Part shown: in pieces, positions 52,424 to 61,049 of the stretch | How the letters are laid out: every line of letters starts with the position of its first letter | How positions within the stretch are numbered: the first letter of the stretch is position 1 | Origin: an uncultured Ilumatobacter sp. | Lineage (GTDB): Bacteria; Actinomycetota; Acidimicrobiia; Acidimicrobiales; Ilumatobacteraceae | Reading direction: 5' to 3' | NCBI GenBank assembly: GCA_938091165.1 | Contig: CALKNK010000009.1 | Coordinates: 62,001-126,000 of the forward strand | DNA: 64,000 nt | The notes under the pieces: model-generated | What the model was told of the DNA's origin: nothing | The model's database searches: none | Seen by the model: the letters and a program-made list of their open reading frames with translations, nothing else | Position numbers and translations under genes: made by a program

Positions 52424-53579
52424 GGAGAATGCAGGCTGCGGAGATGGCGGCTGCTGCGGCGGACAGGGCGGCGGACCCGCTGACGCCGTAGGCGCCATAC
52501 AGCACACCGGTAAGAAGCGTGCCAACACCACGGGTGAGGGTACCTACGGCATTTCCAACCGCGAGTGTGGTACCGCGGGCTTCAGGCATCGCTTCACTGA
52601 CGAGGGAAAGCGAAGTAACGAAGCCGTATTCAAAACCGATCAACAAAACCAGAAGGCCGGCGACGCCGAGCCAAAGTTGGTCCCCGGCAGACAGCATCAC
52701 GGCGAGGCCGAGCAGAACGACAACCGTGCCGCCGAGCGTTGACTTTATTTTTCCAACGCGGTCGGCAAACGTCGCTGTGCCAACGCTCGCAACCAGTTCA
52801 AAGAATCCAAAACCCATCACGATTAACCCCAGCCCTCCAGTTGAGACACCGAACTCGTCGTTGAGCCAAGTTCCCGAGATCACAAAGATCGACAGTCCGG
52901 CCGGGGCGAGCGTGGCCGATCCGAGGACGACGAGCCATGCCTTTGGCGTGAGACGCTGACGTGTTTGACTGACTGCGTTGACGCCAACTCGACGGGGCGC
53001 CACGGGGAGCGAGAGAGCAACCCCCAGAGCAGCGAGGCCACATCCAGCTGCAAGGAAGACGAAAGGACCGCGCCAGCCAAAGACGTTAATCAGAATTGCG
53101 ATGATCGGACCACCAATAAGCAGTGCAAGCGCCCACGACGTTTCGAACAGTCCGATCGAGCGCGCCCGCCATCGATAGTCAATTCGGTGGCTGATGAAAG
53201 CATGCGCAGCCACAGTGAAGTTGGCGACACCGAGGATCAGAAGGACAAAAGCAATAGCAAATGTCCAGATCGAACCGCCGAGAGCGATGACTGACGAGAC
53301 CGAAATGGTCGTTAAAGCGCCAATCATGATGAGGCGCTCGCGCCCTTGATCGAGGTGTTTACCGACGACCACGGTGGACAGTCCTGCGGTCTCGCCGAGC
53401 CCCAACACGGTCGTGAGTTGGGTGGTGGAGACACCAAAGGCCCGCTCGAGAGTCGGCAGGAAAGGTGGAATCCAACGCAGCGCCGTATTAGCGACCGCCT
53501 TTGCGGCAGTCAATCGGACGAGGGTTGCTCGCGGGATCGGTCGATCGGGGCTGTTGTTCGAAGGTGCTGGCTCGGTCAC
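52404..53579 (-). CDS. MFS transporter
   Basis: A 391-residue protein with about 12 hydrophobic helices and an MFS-like loop 2-3 segment, VVGKHLDQGRERLIMIGAL. Helices 4-5 contain RWRARSIGLFETSWALALLIGGPI. Drug/metabolite efflux is the usual role for this type; the substrate is not predictable. The GTG at 53579 overlaps the stop of the small membrane protein upstream (GTGA), marking a two-gene operon. Its 3' end converges on the alpha/beta hydrolase with a 20-bp overlap. Confidence 0.88.
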   Translation of the reverse strand: MTEPAPSNNSPDRPIPRATLVRLTAAKAVANTALRWIPPFLPTLERAFGVSTTQLTTVLGLGETAGLSTVVVGKHLDQGRERLIMIGALTTISVSSVIALGGSIWTFAIAFVLLILGVANFTVAAHAFISHRIDYRWRARSIGLFETSWALALLIGGPIIAILINVFGWRGPFVFLAAGCGLAALGVALSLPVAPRRVGVNAVSQTRQRLTPKAWLVVLGSATLAPAGLSIFVISGTWLNDEFGVSTGGLGLIVMGFGFFELVASVGTATFADRVGKIKSTLGGTVVVLLGLAVMLSAGDQLWLGVAGLLVLLIGFEYGFVTSLSLVSEAMPEARGTTLAVGNAVGTLTRGVGTLLTGVLYGAYGVSGSAALSAAAAAISAACILLSRSLD

Positions 53580-53872
53580 TCGGTGCGCGGATCTGTGATG
53601 GTGACCTGAGCGCCAAAGAACGAGCACTCGGTGTCAGTCACGGTGACACTTGTGCCGTCACGGCTGAAGTTGCCTTGGACCTTGTCGGCGCAGTCCTGCA
53701 ACGAGGCGCGTTGGCTGTAAACCGAAAACGCGAGAAGAAGCAACACGGAGATGACGACTACCTTCTGCATGATCGTCTTCATGATCAACGCTGCTGCAAA
53801 AGAACCGATGAGGAAGATGATCACTGCCGTAGCGGACAAGCTTTTGGCTGCGTCAAGCGTGAGGGCGGACAC
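53576..53872 (-). CDS. small membrane protein, two helices and a Cys-containing C-terminal domain
   Basis: A 98-residue protein with two hydrophobic segments (ATAVIIFLIGSFAAALIM about residues 15-32, and VVVISVLLLLAFSVYSQRA about 38-56) and a 40-residue extracytoplasmic tail holding two Cys (SLQDCADKV and VTDTECSFFG) that could form a disulphide. No known family recognised. It is translationally coupled to the MFS transporter and may assist it. The GTG at 53872 is 7 nt after TAGGAT. Confidence 0.75.
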   Translation of the reverse strand: MSALTLDAAKSLSATAVIIFLIGSFAAALIMKTIMQKVVVISVLLLLAFSVYSQRASLQDCADKVQGNFSRDGTSVTVTDTECSFFGAQVTITDPRTE

Positions 53873-53879
53873 TTAGACG

Positions 53880-53908
53880 ATCCTAATGCGGGCGGCGCTC
53901 TGTACGCT
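53880..53908. promoter_or_regulatory. divergent -10 boxes, membrane protein-MFS / DUF3151 unit
   Basis: The minus strand reads TAGGAT (53885-53880), 7 nt before the GTG at 53872. The plus strand reads TACGCT (53903-53908), 8 nt before the ATG at 53917. Start codons are 44 bp apart. Confidence 0.55.
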
Positions 53909-53916
53909 CGCAAGCG

Positions 53917-54357
53917 ATGAGCGACCAGCCAATAAACATGTCCTCGGGACTCCCAACCACAGTCCTTCCAGCGCCAGCCCCCGTCGACGCCCTGCGACTC
54001 GCCGAGGCGTTAGCGTTGCCTGAAGGAGAACGTCGGGCTGCGGTTAGCGCTGTGGTGGCAGCATCGCCACGATTTCTCGCAGGGTGGGCCGAACTCGGCG
54101 ATCTCGGTCGCGACACGATGGAGCGCTACGCGGCCTATCGAGTTGGATATCACCGGGGCCTCGACACTTTACGGGCCAATGGGTGGCGGGGGAGCGGATA
54201 CGTGAGGTGGGCGGAACCCACCAATCGCGGATTCCTGCGGGCATTACGGGGCTTAGGCGCAATGGCTGCGGAGATCGGCGAAACCGACGAGGCCGAGCGG
54301 ATCACGCTGTTTCTCCTTCAACTAGACCCGACCGGGATCTCACTTGAATCTGACTGA
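53917..54357 (+). CDS. DUF3151 family protein
   Basis: A 146-residue protein matching the actinobacterial DUF3151 family through GWAELGDLGRDTMERYAAYR, VGYHRGLDTLRANGWRGSG and EPTNRGFLRALRGLGAMAAE. It is predicted cytosolic and helical, with no known activity. It heads a run DUF3151-mobA-rhodanese-RNase D; mobA follows after 14 bp with a GAGAGAAA ribosome site. Confidence 0.9.
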   Translation: MSDQPINMSSGLPTTVLPAPAPVDALRLAEALALPEGERRAAVSAVVAASPRFLAGWAELGDLGRDTMERYAAYRVGYHRGLDTLRANGWRGSGYVRWAEPTNRGFLRALRGLGAMAAEIGETDEAERITLFLLQLDPTGISLESD

Positions 54358-54371
54358 TTGCTGAGAGAAAC

Positions 54372-54947
54372 ATGGAGCGCGTTGCAGGAGCGATTCTCGC
54401 CGGTGGAGCTAGCCGTAGAATGGGCCGGACCAAAGCGCTGATCAACGTTGATGGCGTTCCTATGGCGCAGAGTGTGGCCAGGGCGCTGGCCCATGGCGGG
54501 TGCAGCGACATTGCCCTGATCGGCGGGTCGCCGTCAGAGCTTGCTCCGCTTAACATCCCTGTGGTTGAGGATGCTGCGCCCGGCCAAGGCCCCCTCGGTG
54601 GTGTCATCAGCGCCCTGCGTCACTTTGTTGACGCGTCGCACGTGCTGGTTGCTGCCTGCGACCTGCCTCTTCTCGATACTGAGACTGTTCGCAACCTGCT
54701 GCACTCTGCTCATGCCGATCCGCAATGCGCTGCAACGGTCGCCCAAACGGACCGGGTCGAACCGGCGCTTGTCGTCTGGAATCGCATCTTTCTGGATGAC
54801 GTGTTGGCCCTCTTTGACGGCGGTGAAAGAGCGGTTTACCGCGTCCTCGACCAGATCGACACGCAAATCGTTCACGTGCGGGCTCAAGCGCTGACCAACG
54901 TCAATCGACCGCTCGATGTTCCGAGTTCCGGTGGTGTAGGCCAGTAG
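54372..54947 (+). CDS. mobA: molybdenum cofactor guanylyltransferase
   Basis: A 191-residue nucleotidyltransferase. GAILAGGASRRMGRTKALI is the signature loop, DIALIGGSPSELAP and VEDAAPGQGPLGGVISAL follow, and LVAACDLPLLDTETVR carries the Mg-binding Asp. MobA attaches GMP to molybdopterin to form MGD. No other Moco genes are in the window, so a related NTP transferase is the main alternative. Its TAG stop codon is also the first half of the rhodanese -10 box. Confidence 0.88.
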   Translation: MERVAGAILAGGASRRMGRTKALINVDGVPMAQSVARALAHGGCSDIALIGGSPSELAPLNIPVVEDAAPGQGPLGGVISALRHFVDASHVLVAACDLPLLDTETVRNLLHSAHADPQCAATVAQTDRVEPALVVWNRIFLDDVLALFDGGERAVYRVLDQIDTQIVHVRAQALTNVNRPLDVPSSGGVGQ

Positions 54948-54950
54948 GGT
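54945..54950 (+). promoter_or_regulatory. -10 box TAGGGT overlapping the mobA stop codon
   Basis: TAGGGT ends 6 nt before the rhodanese GTG at 54957; its TAG is the mobA stop. Confidence 0.55.
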
Positions 54951-54956
54951 CCCAAC

Positions 54957-55283
54957 GTGGCCATACCTGAAATTTCAGTGGACGAACTCTTGCTCCTCAA
55001 AGCGGCCGGTGAAGTTCGGCTTGTCGATGTGCGCGAAGACGACGAGTGGTTTGACAGTCACATTGAGTCCGCCGTTCACGTTGCTCTCGGTACGGTGCCT
55101 GAGCGTCTCGATGCTTTTGGAGATGATGAAGCGACTAAGCCCACTTATGTGATCTGCAGAGTGGGTGGGCGCAGCTATCGGGCGTGTGAGTTCGCGGCTG
55201 CTCAGGGAAAGAACGTTGTTAATGTTGCCGGCGGGATGATGGCTTGGTGGGCGGCTGGTCACAATACGGTCTCGGGTCGCTGA
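54957..55283 (+). CDS. rhodanese-like domain protein
   Basis: A 108-residue single rhodanese domain. LVDVREDDEWFDSHIESAVH is the N-terminal CH2A motif and YVICRVGGRSYRACEFAA the active-site loop with the persulfide-forming Cys (about residue 65, CRVGGRS). It may relay sulfur, for example to Moco or thiouridine synthesis, given mobA upstream (inference). The GTG is set by the box at 54945-54950. RNase D starts 1 bp after its stop. Confidence 0.9.
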   Translation: MAIPEISVDELLLLKAAGEVRLVDVREDDEWFDSHIESAVHVALGTVPERLDAFGDDEATKPTYVICRVGGRSYRACEFAAAQGKNVVNVAGGMMAWWAAGHNTVSGR

Positions 55284-55284
55284 T

Positions 55285-56508
55285 ATGGCACGTTCGGGAG
55301 TGCGCAAGAACCGTGAGAGTAGACCAGCACAAATCGCCCCTGGTGAGATCGTTTACCAGTGGGTCGACACGCAGGAACATTTCGACGACGTCTTGAGTGA
55401 GCTGCTCGATGTCGATCGATATGCTCTGGATACGGAGTTCCATCGCGAGCGGACCTACTGGCCAAAGCTTGCACTGGTGCAAGTTGCCTGGCAGCCTGAC
55501 GGTCGCGACGGCATTCAAGAATTGGCACTCATCGATCCGCTTGCTGTTGACATCTCGGGGTTCAGTCGACTTTTCGCTAGTGAATCTTTGTGCGTCATAC
55601 ATGCAGCCCAGCAGGATCTTGATGTACTCACCCACGCAGTGGGCAGCGTTCCGCGACGGATGTTTGACACACAACTCGCCGCTGGTTTCGTTGGTTACGG
55701 AAACCCGTCGCTTGTGGCTTTGTTGCAGGGTGAGATCAATATCACTCCGGCGAAGGGTGACCGGTTGACCGACTGGTTGCGGCGACCGCTGACCGAGAAC
55801 CAGTGCCAATATGCGGCGATTGATGTCGAGTATCTGCTTGAGGTGCACGATTTGCTCGAGATCAAGCTTGAGGATGCAGGCCGAGGGCAGTGGGCCGTCG
55901 ACGCATTTGAAGAACTTCTCAACAGGCCGGTCAGCGGAGCCAAACCTGAAGAGGCGTGGTTGCGTTTAAAAGACAGTCGGTCGCTACGGCCGGGTGCTCG
56001 TGCGGTGGCGCAATCGGTGGCGGCGTGGCGCGAGCGTCGCGCAATGCGAGTCGATATTCCGGTTCGGCAGGTACTGCCCGACCTTGCGATCCTGGGCGTG
56101 TCTCAGCGGAGTCCTTCGACGCTGAAAGAACTTTCTCAGGCGCGTGGGATTGATGACCGTCATTCGAAAGGCGCAATTGCTGAGGAGTTGTTGGAGGCGG
56201 TACGCGACGGCAAGGGCAACGAGCCGCCGGATGCGCCGGCATCACCTGATGACCTCGACAGGAATCTGCGACCAGCGGTGACGCTGGTGTCAGCGTGGGT
56301 GAGCCAACTTGCGCGCGATGAGAAGATCGACACCGTGTTGCTTGGTACCCGAGGAGACATCGTTGCCTTTCTACGTGGCGATGACGATGCGAAATTGGCC
56401 CATGGATGGCGGGCGGCGATGCTTGGTGACGGCATTCAAGAACTAGTCGCCGGCAAAGCAGGCCTGACCTTTGAAGCCGGTCGCCTGAAGCTGATCTCTG
56501 TTGGCTGA
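55285..56508 (+). CDS. rnd: ribonuclease D
   Basis: A 407-residue 3'-5' exonuclease acting on tRNA and other structured RNAs. DEDDy residues: YALDTEFHRERTYWPKLALV (Exo I), CVIHAAQQDLDVL (Exo II) and QCQYAAIDVEYLLEVH (Exo III, Tyr-x3-Asp). An HRDC domain lies around residues 210-290 (WRERRAMRVDIPVRQVLPD), followed by a second helical region. It directly follows the rhodanese gene. Confidence 0.94.
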   Translation: MARSGVRKNRESRPAQIAPGEIVYQWVDTQEHFDDVLSELLDVDRYALDTEFHRERTYWPKLALVQVAWQPDGRDGIQELALIDPLAVDISGFSRLFASESLCVIHAAQQDLDVLTHAVGSVPRRMFDTQLAAGFVGYGNPSLVALLQGEINITPAKGDRLTDWLRRPLTENQCQYAAIDVEYLLEVHDLLEIKLEDAGRGQWAVDAFEELLNRPVSGAKPEEAWLRLKDSRSLRPGARAVAQSVAAWRERRAMRVDIPVRQVLPDLAILGVSQRSPSTLKELSQARGIDDRHSKGAIAEELLEAVRDGKGNEPPDAPASPDDLDRNLRPAVTLVSAWVSQLARDEKIDTVLLGTRGDIVAFLRGDDDAKLAHGWRAAMLGDGIQELVAGKAGLTFEAGRLKLISVG

Positions 56509-57312
56509 AGACCTACGGCACTAATCAACTTTGGGCGACGACCAGTGGAGGCTTTTCTCGCTGGCGTGTAGCGTCAAAAATCGTTCTTCAGAGTCATGGC
56601 GATGGGCGGTCGTCGGCTGAAATCGGCGTGACCGAGCATGTGCTGCAGAAGAAAATCGTTGCCTTTTACCATGGCTCAATTACAAATGGACATGTGCTGG
56701 GCCGAAGGCTCTCAGATTGCGGATGAACTGACGCTCATACTGTTTCAGCGGTTCGGCGTCTGGTAGCTAACAACATTGCTGGGGGAATTGTTGTCAATGG
56801 CGTTGGAAACTCGAGGCCGGGATCGTGGTTGATCGATACGAGGCCTCTGGCATCGGTGCTGCCAACGGCCCCTTGGCATCTCAAGACCGAACGCTAGTTC
56901 GCGCGAAGCGTTTGGCGTCTTGGCGTTGATTCTGCGGCAGTGATTTTCTCGAAAGATGGTGAGTAGTTGCTCGGTGCCACTTCGAAATCGCCGACGCTTG
57001 ACCACTGCGATGACACGATCACTCGTTGGTGCACGCTTTCGAGTTACTTCTCCAGCGGGGATCTCAGTAAAGCCACTCTCAACATCGACGTTTGGAGAGC
57101 TTGGATCATGGTCGGCAACCAGATTGTTGCGGTAACAAAGCCAAGGCTAAGTGTGACTGTTGTCTGTTTAGCGCCTACCCTTTGGTTTGAGACGCCACGT
57201 TGCGGGTCATGAGAGCAGTATTTGTTGCCTAGGTGGCCAAGTGTCCGCGAAATGCCTGTTCAGGCCGGTATCATTCGTTCTAATGTCAACTTTCTAGTGT
57301 GGGAGCCCTGTC
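56509..57312. other. 804-bp region with no convincing gene
   Basis: Between rnd and the small charged protein. Short frames at 56745-57005 (minus) and 56967-57212 (plus) lack motifs, start signals and gene-like composition, and the region reads as less GC-rich than its neighbours. No tRNA cloverleaf, terminal inverted repeat or target duplication was recognised. A decayed gene or regulatory RNA is possible. Confidence 0.55.
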
Positions 57313-57504
57313 GTGAAGAAGGGTCGTCATCGCCGTTTTGAAGAGGCGAGAAAACTTAAGCAGTCCGGACCAGGAGCGTTCGATCTCGGCCTTGGTGGTC
57401 GAGAAGATGTTGGGTCTGATGCAAATGAATCGTCAGGTGATGACGATTACGCCGAACTGGCCGCCAAGTACGGCGTTGAGTTCGACGACGAAGACGACGA
57501 ATAG
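57313..57504 (+). CDS. small charged protein, basic N-terminus and acidic C-terminus
   Basis: A 63-residue product: basic start (MKKGRHRRFEEARKLKQ), a Gly-rich middle, and a strongly acidic tail ending EFDDEDDE. The GTG start has GGGAG 10 nt upstream. No Cys, no membrane helix; likely soluble and partly disordered. I do not name a family. The strong charge segregation and ribosome site favour a real gene, but length makes this uncertain. Confidence 0.6.
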   Translation: MKKGRHRRFEEARKLKQSGPGAFDLGLGGREDVGSDANESSGDDDYAELAAKYGVEFDDEDDE

Positions 57505-57530
57505 TTGCACTTGGGCGTTCTCGATCGCTT

Positions 57531-58307
57531 CTAACGCCTCACAACAGGATGCGCCAACGGTACCCACTCGGTCCGCTCCAGCAGTTGGACCATTTGGTCA
57601 TAGATCGCCACGCCGACTAGCTCAACGATCTCGTTTCGAGCGGACTGGTACAGAGGCTCACCGCCGACGAACGCCTCGGGCTCTTCGGTGCACCACCAGC
57701 CAAAGTCTTCGCCTCCTGTTCCCCAGTCCCGGCGCTTCCACTCGCGCAGCCGTGAGGTGACATGACCTGATTCGTCACTGGAATGTTCGAGTCGCAGAGG
57801 GACTTGCCAGCACACCTGCGGCTTCCAGTCCATCATTCGTTCGCCGAGGGCATCGGCTGCAACATGAAGTGCGCAACCGGCGCCGCCCTTGAATCCAGGC
57901 CGGTTCAAAAAGATGCAGGCGCTGGTGCCTTCGTGGCTGACGAGTTCGGTCATGACGGTCGGGTTACCTTCGTCGTCCGGATCGCCGTCGCGGAGGTAGC
58001 CCGGTAACCCTTTCTTGCCAGTCGCAGCCTTGGTATGGAATTGCATGTGCCTGGGTTCCACGCGGTCGAAATAAGACTTCAGATTGTCAACATCGGCATC
58101 ATCAACGAAATGGGCGCCGAACGAGCAGCATCCCTGCATCAACTCGGGGGCAGGTTCGTCGAGAATGCCCTTGCAGCCGCAACCAAAGATGCATGTGTAG
58201 TTCGATCGGAGGTACGTAGCGTCGAAAACCCAGGTCCGGTGTTCATCAGGGTCATCAAAGCTGATCCACTCATGGACATCAATGGGCTGGGACTCAGATC
58301 CGCTCAC
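57531..58307 (-). CDS. Cys-rich conserved protein, probable metal-binding
   Basis: A 258-residue cytosolic protein with clustered Cys: YTCIFGCGCKGILDEP (about residues 35-50), MQGCCSFGAHFVDD (about 57-70), SACIFLNRPGFKGGAGCALH (about 130-150), plus Cys at VCWQVPL and WWCTEEP. The arrangement (Cys-x3-Cys-x-Cys ... Cys-Cys ... Cys-x14-Cys) resembles zinc- or Fe-S-binding proteins of the YkgJ/DUF3109 type. The GTG at 58307 is preferred: TAGCTT ends 8 nt upstream and the longer frame adds 15 unremarkable residues. Divergent from alaS. Function unknown. Confidence 0.8.
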   Translation of the reverse strand: MSGSESQPIDVHEWISFDDPDEHRTWVFDATYLRSNYTCIFGCGCKGILDEPAPELMQGCCSFGAHFVDDADVDNLKSYFDRVEPRHMQFHTKAATGKKGLPGYLRDGDPDDEGNPTVMTELVSHEGTSACIFLNRPGFKGGAGCALHVAADALGERMMDWKPQVCWQVPLRLEHSSDESGHVTSRLREWKRRDWGTGGEDFGWWCTEEPEAFVGGEPLYQSARNEIVELVGVAIYDQMVQLLERTEWVPLAHPVVRR

Positions 58308-58315
58308 AGCGGAGC

Positions 58316-58386
58316 AAGCTACTGCCAGAACGCTGTGCAACCGATCCCGCATCCTCCACGCCGCTTGATGGGCTGCTCGGTAGGAT
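58316..58386. promoter_or_regulatory. divergent -10 boxes, Cys-rich protein / alaS
   Basis: The minus strand reads TAGCTT (58321-58316), 8 nt before the GTG at 58307. The plus strand reads TAGGAT (58381-58386), 10 nt before the alaS ATG, leaving a leader of only about 3 nt. Confidence 0.5.
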
Positions 58387-58396
58387 CGGCGCCGAT

Positions 58397-61039
58397 ATGA
58401 CGAGAAACTTCGATGGCCCCATGACGGCCGACCAGTTGCGCGACACCTTCACGGGCTTCTTCGCTGCGAGGGACCACACCGTCGTGCAGTCGGCGAGCCT
58501 CATCCCGCATGACCCAACGGTGCTGTTCAACGTCGCCGGCATGGTTCCGTTCAAGGACTACTTCGTCGGCAACGAGCAGTCACCGTTCAAACGAGCCACT
58601 GCCTCGCAGAAGTGTGCCCGTGCTGGTGGCAAGCACAACGACCTCGATGACGTTGGCCGGACGAAGCGACACCTCGTCTTTTTTGAGATGCTTGGGAACT
58701 TCAGTTTCGGCGATTACTTCAAAGAGGCGGCGATTCCCTACGCCTGGGACCTGATGACCGAATCGGTCGAACAGGGCGGTCTCGGCTTCGACGGCGACAA
58801 GTTATGGATCACGGTCCACGAGTCGGATGATGAAGCAGAGCAGATTTGGCACGACCAAGTCGGGGTGCCGATGGAGCGAATCCAACGGTTGGGTGACAAG
58901 GACAATTACTGGCAGATGGGCGATACCGGCCCTTGCGGGCCGTGCAGCGAGATCCACATTGATCGGGGTCCTGAATTTGGCCCGGAAGGCGGCCCGCTGC
59001 GTGACCCGGCCGGGGATCGGTTCATGGAACTCTGGAACCTCGTCTTCATGCAGTTCAACCAGTCGGCTGACGGAGTGCGCACGGCGCTCCCCAAGCCGTC
59101 AATCGATACAGGGGCTGGCCTCGAACGTGTTCTTGCGTTGAAGCAGGGCGTCGACTCGGTCTGGGAGACCGATCTGATGCAGCCGCTAATCGACGAGGCG
59201 CAGTCAATCACCGGACACAAGTACATCGTCGGCGACTACGACGACCGTGCAAGCTTTGCTATGCGTGTGCTCGCCGAGCATGCCCGCTCCAGCACAATGC
59301 TGGTCAACGACGGCGTGTTCCCATCTAACGAGGCACGCGGCTATGTCTTACGTCGGATTGTCCGTCGTGCAGTGCGCTTCGCCTACCTGCTCGGCACAGA
59401 CAAGCTGGTGATGCCACGCCTTGTAGAGGTTGCCGGAAACATCATGGGGCGGGCATATCCGGATGTCACCAAAAATATGGGCTTTGTTACCGATGTCATT
59501 GGCAAGGAGGAAGAACGCTTTCGTCACACGTTGAAGAACGGTCTGGCCATCCTCGACGGCGAACTCAATGATGACACCGACAAACTCTCGGGATCGACCG
59601 CATTTCTCCTGCACGACACCTACGGTTTTCCGCTCGAACTCACGCAGGAAATCGCTAGCGAACGCAGCATCGAAGTCGACCTTGATGGGTTCAACGCTGA
59701 CATGACAGCGCAGCGTCAACGGGCAAAAGCTGCCCAAAAGAGCGGCGCTGACGTTGGTGCAGTCGAGGGCTTCCGTGACGTACTCGACCAGTTCGGAATT
59801 ACTGATTTCGTCGGCTACTCAGACGATTTCGCAGATTCTTCCGTGCTGGCGATTCTCGAGGGCCCCGCCGATGCTGACGGTAACGCAACGATCGATATTT
59901 TCCTAGACCGCACCCCGTTTTACGCCGAAGCGGGAGGACAAGTTGGCGACACCGGCACGATCACCACGGATACCGGTACCGCAACTGTGCTTGACACCAC
60001 GTTTGCGTTGCCAAACCTGTGGCGCCATCATGCGCGAATCACCGATGGCACCGTGAGCGTGGGACAGAGCGCGACGGCTTCCATCGATGTCCTACGCCGC
60101 GATGCCATTCGCCGCAACCACACCGCTACGCACCTGTTGCACTATGCGCTCCGTCACGTGCTTGGCGAACACGTCAAGCAGGCAGGGTCAATGGTCGGTC
60201 CCGACCGGCTTCGTTTTGACTTTTCGCACTACGAAGCGGTGACACCGGCGCAAATAAAACAGATCGAGGACATCGCCAACCACGAGACGTTGGGCAATAT
60301 GCCGACGCGTGTCTACGAGACGACCAAGGACGAAGCCGAGGCGCTCGGTGCGATTGCGTTCTTCGGCGACAAGTACGGCGACATCGTTCGAGTACTTGAG
60401 GCTGGCTCGACTATTGAATTATGCGGTGGCACTCACGTTCGTGCCACCGGTGACATCGGGACGATCAAGGTCGTCAGCGAGTCATCGATCGGATCCAACC
60501 TGCGTCGGATCGAAGCAGTGAGCGGTGATGCCAGCGTCGCACTGCTCCAACGCGATGAATCGCTGATCTCAGAGGTGGCGCAAATGGTCGGCACGCAAGC
60601 CGATGATTTGCGTGGAGGCGTGCAGCGCAAGCTCGATGAGGTCAAGGGTCTTCAAGACCAGATCAAGGCATTGCGATCCCAGCTCGCTGCCGGGCGTGCA
60701 AGTGAACTTGCCGACATCGCTGTGGAAGGCGTCGTCGTAACGCAGGTTGATGGACTGTCGCCCGGCGATTTGCGCGAGTTGGCCGTCGCCGTGCGCCAAG
60801 TGCCAGGGATTCAAGTCGTCGTGTTGGTTGGCGAGACCGACACTGGTGGTGTATCTCTTGTGGCCGCTGTCGCTCCAGGCAACTCGAAACCTGCATCGCT
60901 CCTGATCAAAGATGCCGCTCGTGCCGTTGGCGGTGGTGGCGGAGGTAAAGGTGACATTGCGACTGCGGGCGGTAAAGACCCGTCGGGCATTGCCGAAGCC
61001 CTGCGCATCGCTGCTGAGGCCGTTCCGCAGGTGCTGTGA
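58397..61039 (+). CDS. alaS: alanyl-tRNA synthetase
   Basis: An 880-residue class II synthetase charging tRNA-Ala. The catalytic core has HDPTVLFNVAGMVPFKDYF, VFFEMLGNFSFGDYFKE, QMGDTGPCGPCSEIHIDRG and GLERVLAL; the editing domain has NHTATHLLHYALRHVLGEHV and CGGTHVRATGDIG with zinc-binding His/Cys; the C-Ala domain ends in a Gly-rich VGGGGGGKGDIA stretch. Start ATG at 58397; a second in-frame ATG 13 codons later precedes TADQLRDTFTGFF. First gene of alaS-ruvX-mltG-aroE-aroC. Confidence 0.97.
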   Translation: MTRNFDGPMTADQLRDTFTGFFAARDHTVVQSASLIPHDPTVLFNVAGMVPFKDYFVGNEQSPFKRATASQKCARAGGKHNDLDDVGRTKRHLVFFEMLGNFSFGDYFKEAAIPYAWDLMTESVEQGGLGFDGDKLWITVHESDDEAEQIWHDQVGVPMERIQRLGDKDNYWQMGDTGPCGPCSEIHIDRGPEFGPEGGPLRDPAGDRFMELWNLVFMQFNQSADGVRTALPKPSIDTGAGLERVLALKQGVDSVWETDLMQPLIDEAQSITGHKYIVGDYDDRASFAMRVLAEHARSSTMLVNDGVFPSNEARGYVLRRIVRRAVRFAYLLGTDKLVMPRLVEVAGNIMGRAYPDVTKNMGFVTDVIGKEEERFRHTLKNGLAILDGELNDDTDKLSGSTAFLLHDTYGFPLELTQEIASERSIEVDLDGFNADMTAQRQRAKAAQKSGADVGAVEGFRDVLDQFGITDFVGYSDDFADSSVLAILEGPADADGNATIDIFLDRTPFYAEAGGQVGDTGTITTDTGTATVLDTTFALPNLWRHHARITDGTVSVGQSATASIDVLRRDAIRRNHTATHLLHYALRHVLGEHVKQAGSMVGPDRLRFDFSHYEAVTPAQIKQIEDIANHETLGNMPTRVYETTKDEAEALGAIAFFGDKYGDIVRVLEAGSTIELCGGTHVRATGDIGTIKVVSESSIGSNLRRIEAVSGDASVALLQRDESLISEVAQMVGTQADDLRGGVQRKLDEVKGLQDQIKALRSQLAAGRASELADIAVEGVVVTQVDGLSPGDLRELAVAVRQVPGIQVVVLVGETDTGGVSLVAAVAPGNSKPASLLIKDAARAVGGGGGGKGDIATAGGKDPSGIAEALRIAAEAVPQVL

Positions 61040-61049
61040 TCGGATCTCT

